In this document: positions 1 through 4,286 of the stretch, piece after piece
Layout: every line of letters begins with the position of its first letter
Numbering within the stretch: position 1 is the stretch's first letter
Source: an uncultured Lachnospiraceae bacterium
GTDB lineage: Bacteria > Bacillota > Clostridia > Lachnospirales > Lachnospiraceae
Reading direction: 5' to 3'
DNA: 5,306 nucleotides
Assembly (NCBI GenBank): GCA_900313435.1
Contig: OMRF01000020.1
Location: 1 to 5,306, forward strand
Program-made: the position numbers and the translations under genes
Notes under the pieces: generated by a model
Databases searched by the model: none
Told to the model about the DNA's origin: nothing
The model's input: only the letters and a program-made list of their open reading frames with translations

Positions 1-67
1 CTGATCACAACAAAAGACTGGTATGCATAGGATCACGGAAACCACTCGGGTTTTCCATACCAGTCCA
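1..67 (+). mobile_element. Right end of an IS3-family insertion sequence (copy 1)
   Basis: This stretch matches 2340-2406 with 9 substitutions and two single-base indels, about 84% identity. In copy 2 it follows directly on a recognisable IS3 transposase C-terminus, so bases 2-4 (TGA) are read as the transposase stop and the rest as the non-coding right end. It finishes in CAGTCCA, so the reverse strand begins TGGACTGGTATGGAAA, consistent with the TG...CA termini of IS3-family elements. The element body and its left end lie upstream of the window. The exact last base (67) is inferred from where similarity between the two copies stops. Confidence 0.72.
16..65. repeat. Inverted repeat / hairpin in IS right end, copy 1
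   Basis: GACTGGTATG (16-25) is perfectly complementary to CATACCAGTC (56-65). An inner stem can form between GGAAACC (37-43) and GGTTTTC (49-55, with one G-T pair), leaving a five-base loop. The 3' arm is part of the terminal inverted repeat, so the 5' arm looks like an internal copy of the terminal transposase-binding sequence. As RNA it would fold just after the transposase stop and could reduce read-through from outside. That role is inference. Confidence 0.6.
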
Positions 68-69
68 AA

Positions 70-138
70 GTAGCAATTAAGGATTTTTATAATCCTGAGA
101 CTACAAGATATTTTGCTATCAAGTATCCGAGCAATTGA
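70..138 (+). pseudogene. C-terminal tail of a gene truncated by the IS (about 22 codons)
   Basis: Directly after the IS end, one frame reads as a protein-like tail: it begins VAIKDFYNPETT, continues RYFAIKYPSN, and stops at TGA 136-138. That stop overlaps the ribosome binding site of the next gene (GAGAGGTGG, 137-145), as expected for the last gene before a translationally coupled partner. Upstream in the same frame the IS sequence has a stop at 28-30, so the tail cannot be expressed as part of a longer protein. The family is not recognisable from 22 residues. Position and coupling fit the C-terminus of a toxin upstream of its immunity gene, but this is inferred. Chance openness of a 23-codon frame is possible. 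Confidence 0.45.
80..96 (+). promoter_or_regulatory. Possible -10 box within a short inverted repeat
   Basis: AGGATT (80-85) and AATCCT (91-96) form a perfect six-base inverted repeat around a five-base loop. The sequence TATAAT at 88-93 is a consensus -10 hexamer. At a 17-base spacing the -35 position falls on the IS edge (65-70, CCAAAG) and has no match to TTGACA, so promoter strength would be low. The same bases also read as codons of the truncated upstream gene, so the match may be coincidental. Confidence 0.18.
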
Positions 139-152
139 GAGGTGGTTGAATA

Positions 153-1031
153 ATGATGCTGAAGCTAATGTCTCTGTTGGTAATAGTATTTTGGCTGCTC
201 TCCTATGACTATGGATATTCGGAAATGTCTTGCCCACATTTATTCTCTTTGCAAGAGCTATACCAAATTACAGTAGGTAAAACTACATATAATGAGATTC
301 GACAAATTGATCCGGATTTTTCTGCTATTATACTATCGCGAAATGGACATCGCATATCAGCTCATCAACTCATAGAAGGCGGAGAATTTAGCTTGGAATT
401 TAAGCCGACATCTGAAAACACATATGTCGTTATTAGAATTGAACCGGGCTTAAATTTTGACAATGAATCCGACAGGCATCAGTTTCCTGCTACCAAATAC
501 TCAATAAGCAGTATCGAAGAACTCAAAAGGCGAATAGATACTGAACAGGTAACCTACTGGGATTTCTGTGAAAAGTTTAGCACCGATTGTATACGAAGAA
601 TAAAAACAGGTTATTATGTCAAACTGTTTGGTGAAGATGGAAGCATGGTGTTTGTGTACATAAAACCGGTGGTATCTACTCTTGAGGACAGAAAAAAACC
701 AACCATGTTGGTCGAGTCAATCAAAATATATAAGGAATTCATGTCGGCACAAGAGTTTTGTGAAAACATCCATGTGGGCGATACCAGGGCGAAAGTAGTA
801 TCCTATGATAATAATGGTTTTATAAACGAACATCAAAAAGATGTTGAGATCTTTGTGGTCAAAGAAGGTATTATTCTTATAAGTTATGAAAATGAGGCAT
901 ATACTGGTGAAAAGCTGGTTGAATCCGTGAAATTTGTTTCGGACAGTACGTTGAAAGAAGATTTTAGCAGTAATATGAATCTACTGCCTGAATTATTGTA
1001 TGTATTGGAAATAGATAAAAGGTGTAAATAA
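153..1031 (+). CDS. Secreted or membrane-anchored protein with three similar modules, immunity-like
   Basis: The 292-residue protein has an N-terminal hydrophobic stretch (residues 7-17, preceded by MMLKLM), which is either a signal peptide or a membrane anchor. There is no clear lipobox. The rest appears to hold three related modules, each starting with a helix and followed by beta strands. Module 1 is around residues 35-98 (ITVGKTTYNEIRQIDPDF), module 2 around 130-195 (VTYWDFCEKF, then a VKLFGEDGSMVFVYIKP strand pair), and module 3 around 198-265 (IHVGDTRAKV, then strands ending ESVKFVSD). The G.T..E/K(I/V) pattern followed by beta hairpins recalls SmpA/OmlA or BLIP-like folds; this is by eye and not certain. 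The start at 153 is supported by GAGAGGTGG at 137-145; a second ATG at 156 is nearly equivalent. The gene is AT-rich and follows a truncated gene tail. Its role is unknown, and an immunity function in the cell envelope is a guess from context. Confidence 0.8.
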   Translation: MMLKLMSLLVIVFWLLSYDYGYSEMSCPHLFSLQELYQITVGKTTYNEIRQIDPDFSAIILSRNGHRISAHQLIEGGEFSLEFKPTSENTYVVIRIEPGLNFDNESDRHQFPATKYSISSIEELKRRIDTEQVTYWDFCEKFSTDCIRRIKTGYYVKLFGEDGSMVFVYIKPVVSTLEDRKKPTMLVESIKIYKEFMSAQEFCENIHVGDTRAKVVSYDNNGFINEHQKDVEIFVVKEGIILISYENEAYTGEKLVESVKFVSDSTLKEDFSSNMNLLPELLYVLEIDKRCK

Positions 1032-1244
1032 CGCACTGCCGTATTTTACATTTGAAGTATTGGGAAAGGCATATGTGTGTTTGCCAACCGAAAAGTGTAG
1101 CAAAAGGGCTCCAAAAAGGTGAGCATCTGCCACAATCGGTGAAGTCGTGAGTGGTGCGCAGGCCGGACATGCATAACGGATAATTCAGCGGCATCCATTT
1201 TCTCGCTTATTATGCCGATTGCTGCATCGGCAAAGGAGAGTTGT
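1032..1244. other. 213-base intergenic stretch, possibly decayed coding DNA
   Basis: No intact gene is visible. All + frames carry stops. One short open piece beginning around 1077 reads VCLPTEKCSKRAPKR and, after a stop, ASATIGEVVSGAQAGHA, so decayed coding sequence is possible but not demonstrable. I see no terminator-like hairpin with a T tract after 1031. Reverse-strand open frames here cross into the flanking genes and have no supporting features. Confidence 0.4.
1213..1232 (+). promoter_or_regulatory. Small hairpin abutting the ribosome binding site of the ankyrin gene
   Basis: TGCCGAT (1213-1219) pairs perfectly with ATCGGCA (1226-1232) around a six-base loop. The ribosome binding site AAGGAGAG (1233-1240) begins at the very next base. 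The hairpin does not cover that site, so if real it would more likely keep it exposed or protect the mRNA than block it. A seven-base stem can arise by chance. Confidence 0.25.
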
Positions 1245-1778
1245 ATGATCAAGGATCTGTTTCTGCTGGCAGGATACTTTGGTGACAAACAAAAGTTTCT
1301 TGAGGCAATCAATGAGCAAACCTACACATTTGAACAATTGGCTCAGATGCGAGATAAGGCAGGTATGAGTTTGCTTGAACATGCAATAGGCAATGCAAAA
1401 TTCGATACAGCAGAGTATTTGCTCGAACAAGGAATGCCGGTGAACATCATCAGCAAAGATGGAGAGAATGAATTTCATTGTCTTTCACCATATTTGCATG
1501 AAGATAGAGCAGTTGATCTGGGGTGGATGCTGCTCGACAGAGGGGTTCATTTAGCGCAGCAGGATAAACACGGCTTGACTGCGATGGCGAGCATGTATAT
1601 TAAGTTAATACCGTTTGTTTCAAACTCAAAGAAGCATGCCGACTTTTTAAGAGCATGCCTCGCCAAAAAACAAGGTTTGAATGAGATCAGTAAATATGGG
1701 TATTGCGTTAGAACGCTGCCTATACCCGAGAGGTTCAAGAGTGTACGTGACGACTTTTTAGCTCCATATCTCGATTAA
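1245..1778 (+). CDS. Short ankyrin-repeat protein, probable immunity-type
   Basis: The 177-residue soluble protein lacks a signal peptide. Its core is a run of ankyrin-like units. Residues 38-70 (DKAGMSLLEHAIGN, FDTAEYLLEQGMPVN) match the G.T.L..A......AEYLLE.G..VN pattern well. A weaker unit spans about 71-106 (DGENEFHCLSPYL to WMLLDRGVHLAQQ), and a third starts at 107 (DKHGLTAMASM). The first 35 residues (LLAGYFGDKQKFLEAI) look like a capping unit. Start 1245 is chosen over an in-frame ATG at 1212 because AAGGAGAG (1233-1240) sits four bases upstream of it, while nothing suitable precedes 1212. Ankyrin proteins bind other proteins and are listed among immunity families of bacterial polymorphic toxins, which fits the neighbourhood. 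The target is unknown. The IS remnant begins within about 30 bases of its stop. Confidence 0.82.
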   Translation: MIKDLFLLAGYFGDKQKFLEAINEQTYTFEQLAQMRDKAGMSLLEHAIGNAKFDTAEYLLEQGMPVNIISKDGENEFHCLSPYLHEDRAVDLGWMLLDRGVHLAQQDKHGLTAMASMYIKLIPFVSNSKKHADFLRACLAKKQGLNEISKYGYCVRTLPIPERFKSVRDDFLAPYLD

Positions 1779-1806
1779 AGCTGTTTCATCTGCCGGATAG
1801 GGGAGC

Positions 1807-2343
1807 ATGTATGTCAACTGCACAACGCGCAAACGGGACAGGATAGGATCAGACTGCCGAGGTATTCCAAAACATCAAGGATGGGCGGGAGACATCACGT
1901 ATCTCAAAACAAAACTGGGCTGGGTATATCTTGCGATCGTAATGGACTTGTATAACCGGGAAGTGATCGGATATGTGGTCAGCAGGAAGATGAACGCGGA
2001 GTTTGCCAGCAGGGCACTGATGAATGCGGTCGAGCGGAACGGAAAACCGAGATCTCTGGTTTTCCATAGCGACAGAGGAAGTCAATACAGCAGCTGGATG
2101 GTTCAGCAACTGTTGGAAGAATACGGGATCAAGGGCAGCATGAGCAAGCCGGGCGCTCTGTATGACAGCAGCTGTGTGGAGGATTTCTTTGCGGAAAAGA
2201 ATATGACATAAATGAGCACGCTAAGCAGGAATAGCTTTTTCCATGTCGAAATATTCTAAAACAGGAAATGCCTGCACAGCACGCTGGTCTGAATAAGCCC
2301 TGTGGCCTAAAGGGTACAGCACCAACGGGCAAACCTCGCCTGA
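1807..2343 (+). pseudogene. Decayed IS3-family transposase (OrfB, integrase-core half)
   Basis: The frame from 1807 encodes an rve-type DDE integrase core. It shows GWAGDITYL (first Asp), GWVYLAIVMDLYNREVIGY, FHSDRGSQY (second Asp) and, 35 residues later, the Glu in CVEDFFA, so the DD(35)E triad is intact. The frame then stops at 2209-2211, where IS3 proteins normally continue. The lost tail can still be traced: 2199-2231 in another frame reads EYDINEHAKQE, and from 2242 the original frame reads HVEIF, stop, NRKCLHSTLV, stop, ISPVA, stop, RVQHQRANLA, ending at TGA 2341-2343. This is the family C-terminal pattern (IE.FYN..R.HS.LGY.SP) with three in-frame stops, two compensating frameshifts and a small deletion after FFA. 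The N-terminal part of OrfB and all of OrfA are missing. It is almost certainly inactive. Confidence 0.9.
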
Positions 2344-2406
2344 CCGCAACAAAAGACTGGGATGCATAAGCCCACGGAAAACCACCCAGGTTTCCATATC
2401 AGTCCA
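2340..2406 (+). repeat. IS3-family right end, direct repeat of 1-67
   Basis: The start CTGACCGCAACAAAAGACTGG aligns base for base with the start of the window, beginning at the transposase stop codon. The aligned stretch ends at CAGTCCA in both copies, after which the sequences are unrelated. This shared endpoint is what defines the IS terminus. Confidence 0.8.
2355..2404. repeat. Inverted repeat / hairpin in IS right end, copy 2
   Basis: GACTGGGATG (2355-2364) pairs with CATATCAGTC (2395-2404) at eight of ten positions plus one G-T pair. The inner stem GGAAAACC / GGTTTCC (2376-2383 and 2389-2395, the outermost base shared with the outer stem) keeps a five-base loop (ACCCA) and has its single bulge on the opposite strand to that in copy 1. 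The stem architecture is therefore kept while the bases drift, which favours a retained structural role in the ancestral IS. Confidence 0.5.
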
Positions 2407-2413
2407 GACGTCG

Positions 2414-2423
2414 AGAAGAAGGG
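2414..2423 (+). promoter_or_regulatory. Ribosome binding site fixing the start of the next gene
   Basis: AGAAGAAGGG lies about 10 bases before ATG 2434. It begins eight bases beyond the IS end. An in-frame ATG at 2362 is inside the IS terminal sequence with no binding site and is not used as the start. Confidence 0.55.
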
Positions 2424-2433
2424 TAAACGAACT

Positions 2434-2859
2434 ATGTTGACAGAAGGTATTTGTCAGGAAGAAACATTCTTTGTAGAAACGTATATTTTCAATAATAAAA
2501 GGGAACGTTTTCTTTACGAACTCGCCAATCCGAGTAAGAGATCAGGCTGCGTATGGAGATTTGCACATAGAGCAAGGGATTATCTTATCCCAGGGTCATT
2601 TGGCTGTGGCAGGTATACACAGGGGAAGCTGATTATAGGAGAGAATAATATATTAAATCGCTTCAAAAATGACGATGTATACATACTAAGTTTTGATTGT
2701 AATGAAGACAAGAAAAGAATGAAGTTCGAAAGTGCTATTGACTATTATCTCGGCAGAGGGCCTTATATTATGATAAGCTGCAATCTTAAATGGGGCTTGA
2801 TTGAAACGGAACCTGACTGTGAATTACATGAATACATCCTTCTGAAACAAAGAAAATAG
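2434..2859 (+). CDS. Small soluble protein of unrecognised family, immunity-like
   Basis: The 141-residue protein has no signal peptide or membrane segment. Visible features are a charged N-terminal helix region (ETYIFNNKRERFLYELANPSKR, residues 15-36, broken here as ETYIFNNKRE and RFLYELANPSKR), a WRFAHRARDYL segment (41-51) with an R-F-x-H motif, and alternating short strands (KLIIGE, DVYILSFD, YIMISCN, EYILLKQ) that suggest a small alpha/beta domain with a beta C-terminus. Start 2434 is preferred over 2362 because the earlier codons lie within the IS end. I cannot assign a named family. The size, acidic/basic patchwork, own ribosome binding site and position between IS debris and a DUF4259-like gene are typical of orphan immunity proteins, but function is unproven. 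Confidence 0.75.
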   Translation: MLTEGICQEETFFVETYIFNNKRERFLYELANPSKRSGCVWRFAHRARDYLIPGSFGCGRYTQGKLIIGENNILNRFKNDDVYILSFDCNEDKKRMKFESAIDYYLGRGPYIMISCNLKWGLIETEPDCELHEYILLKQRK

Positions 2860-2942
2860 TATCTAAGCGGGAGGAACTTCACAAGAAACGATTTGCTTCA
2901 GGAGTTTTCCCGAAAATCATATGGAAAACGCAATTCTTAACT

Positions 2943-2949
2943 GGGAGGG
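2943..2949 (+). promoter_or_regulatory. Ribosome binding site deciding the start at 2960
   Basis: GGGAGGG ends 10 bases before ATG 2960. It lies inside the extension that would be translated from the in-frame ATG at 2921, which argues that 2960 is the true start, giving a protein that begins MGVWGD. Confidence 0.65.
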
Positions 2950-2959
2950 AAAATTGATC

Positions 2960-3721
2960 ATGGGCGTTTGGGGTGATTCGTTATATGAAAACGATACTGC
3001 GCTTGATGTAAAAGATATGATCGATGAATGTCTCAGCCGGTTTTCTGACACGGAAGATGCGAAATCAGAAATACTTCGAAATCTGGATGCATCAGGTTAC
3101 GACGAGGAGGATGCTCCTGTAGCATGGCTGACCGCTGCCAGTTTACTCATAAAGAATTATCCTGCTGAGAAAGAATATAAAGCTTTTCTATCCGGCCATG
3201 GCGCAATTGATGTTGATGCGATACGCTCATCCATAGTGAATACTGATTGTGTAAGACTAAAAAAGAGAAGATACCCGGTAACAAGTTGGAGACGCGGTGA
3301 TGTTTATGTATATGATATAAGGGAGTCCTATCGGGAGGATTCCGCATTTCGGGATTATACCATAGGCTTGATCTGTGTTGATTTCTATACATATAAAGGT
3401 GTGCATCCTATCGTTTATATATTTAGAACAAAACATAAAAAAGAAGAGATCGCTAAAAATGCAGATGTTATCCGGAATGCAGCTTTTTGGCGGATTGCAA
3501 ATATGAAAGAGCGGGGATATCAATACAGGGTAATCCTATTAACGGAATCGGCAGAAGAACTGCCCCAAAATAGACTGTGCTATTGTTTCCATACAGAGCA
3601 ACTCCCGTATATAAAAGATGAGTTTATTATATATGATAAGCCAAGCACACCTATGTCCTTTTGGGCGAATCTGGAAGACCGTATATTACGGACGAAAGCA
3701 ATACAAGCTTCAGAATGCTAA
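2960..3721 (+). CDS. DUF4259-like (MG.WG...ENDTALD) protein, probable immunity-type
   Basis: The 253-residue soluble protein opens with MGVWGDSLYENDTALDVKD. This resembles the start of DUF4259-type proteins (MG.WG...F.ND.A.D), a hallmark shared by many small Firmicute proteins near toxin loci. Residues 20-70 are acidic and helical, with a DAPVAWLTAASLLI helix (51-64). A second part begins at SWRRGDVYVYDIRES (109-123), a W.xGDV(Y/F).Y motif I associate with longer members of this group. It continues through beta strands (TIGLICVDFYTY, HPIVYIF) to a C-terminal alpha/beta segment (FWRIANMKERGYQYRVILL, about 177-194). The start is taken at 2960 because of the ribosome binding site just upstream and the family N-terminus. 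The gene follows the previous one by 100 bases and may share its transcript. Biochemical function is unknown, and an immunity role is inferred from family tendency and context. Confidence 0.82.
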   Translation: MGVWGDSLYENDTALDVKDMIDECLSRFSDTEDAKSEILRNLDASGYDEEDAPVAWLTAASLLIKNYPAEKEYKAFLSGHGAIDVDAIRSSIVNTDCVRLKKRRYPVTSWRRGDVYVYDIRESYREDSAFRDYTIGLICVDFYTYKGVHPIVYIFRTKHKKEEIAKNADVIRNAAFWRIANMKERGYQYRVILLTESAEELPQNRLCYCFHTEQLPYIKDEFIIYDKPSTPMSFWANLEDRILRTKAIQASEC

Positions 3722-3767
3722 AACGCGATCATAAATACCATTAGCCAAAAGATCAGCAGCGCGCTGA

Positions 3768-4130
3768 TTGGGTGGAATTGAAATCTCTCTAAGCTTCTCC
3801 GAAACCGAGTACATGGTAATGGACCGGAAAATGATCTTCCCTGCACTGCCAAACGATGATCCGGGTGAGGTCCATAACCTCCTGCAGCGATGAAGATCCC
3901 TGAGCAGGATCATACCAAGGGAATTTCGCCTAAACTGCTGCGAACTGGAGCGCAACTGTTCTTCCTCTAACGTGCATGAACGGGCGCTTGGCGAGATTTC
4001 CCTGCGCGGCTTTGAAATCGCGGCCTGGGGATCCGATCTAAATACCGTGTCGGCGGTCGATAAGCGCGCCGACAGCCTGCCTTGCGTCCAAGACTGTGAT
4101 CTGCTGCTCAAGGTGCTGCGCATGATCTAA
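3768..4130 (+). pseudogene. Probable broken gene of unknown family
   Basis: One + frame is open from 3768 to 4130 except for a single TGA at 3891-3893. Before the stop it reads as protein-like sequence (ETEYMVMDRKMIFPALPNDD, then PGEVHNLLQR). After it come 78 more codons, including HERALGEISLRGFEIAAW and SLPCVQDCDLLLKVLRMI, ending at TAA 4128-4130. Third codon positions in the latter half are mostly G or C, matching the neighbouring kinase and suggesting real former coding sequence. No start codon with a ribosome binding site is evident. I do not recognise the family. A CdaR/PucR-type regulator, which can sit beside glycerate kinase genes, was considered, but its helix-turn-helix motif is absent. 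Confidence 0.35.
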
Positions 4131-4187
4131 AGCAACACGGTGCTTGAGAGCAAGTAGCGATCCCGGCGGCAGGCGGCTACCTGCAAC

Positions 4188-4216
4188 TTGACAAGTGCCA
4201 ACATCTGGTTAATTGA
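4188..4216 (+). promoter_or_regulatory. Weak candidate promoter for glycerate kinase
   Basis: TTGACA at 4188-4193 is a perfect -35 hexamer. The -10 region at the right distance is only AATTGA or TTAATT (around 4209-4216), a poor match. It lies about 70 bases before the kinase ribosome binding site. An activator-dependent promoter would fit, but nothing in the sequence shows it. Confidence 0.2.
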
Positions 4217-4286
4217 CTTTCTCTTTTGCGTGGCAGGAACGGCGGCCTTTTACGCAGAATATATCCTGCATAAGGAGATGAATTGT

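Larger units (their letters stand above)
1807..2406 (+). mobile_element. 5'-truncated remnant of an IS3-family element (copy 2)
   Basis: The remnant comprises the 3' half of the transposase and the complete right end, which stops at CAGTCCA (2400-2406). A full IS3-family element is about 1.2-1.5 kb, so over half is gone. The left boundary is uncertain: the in-frame sequence from 1807 (YVNCTTRKRDRIGSD) could be transposase from just before the integrase core with an internal deletion, or it could already be flanking DNA. The element lies in the same orientation as copy 1 and diverges from it by about 16% in the shared end, so these are two related elements and not recent duplicates. Confidence 0.8.
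3722..4286. other. Junction region between AT-rich accessory genes and the GC-rich glycerate kinase
   Basis: There is no intact gene in this 565-base stretch. It holds a probable pseudogene on the + strand (3768-4130, separate entry), then about 156 bases of leader before the kinase. The leader contains a small GC hairpin (GCAGG 4169-4173 with CCTGC 4180-4184) lacking a T tract, and a TTGACA. Base composition rises noticeably from about 3960 onward, so the edge of the accessory region probably lies inside this stretch. A reverse-strand open frame covering 3710-4123 is Ser/Arg-rich and overlaps the end of the preceding gene; I take it as a shadow. Confidence 0.5.

Noticed and set aside
2268..2366. 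A 32-codon small ORF starting MPAQHAGLNKPCG and ending TKDWDA, with copy 1 also showing TTKDWYA before a stop, first suspected to be a duplicated small protein or toxin tip.
   Set aside because: The region reads in another frame as the C-terminus of an IS3 transposase, and the shared ending lies wholly inside the IS right end, so the small ORF is a shadow of the IS.
2921..2959. An upstream in-frame start giving a 13-residue extension to the DUF4259-like protein.
   Set aside because: The extension contains the ribosome binding site of the start at 2960, and the family N-terminus begins MG.WG.
3710..4123. Reverse-strand open frame of 137 codons beginning MRSTLSSRSQS.
   Set aside because: It is Ser/Arg-rich, has no convincing ribosome binding site, overlaps the end of the preceding gene and lies opposite a + frame with better coding character.
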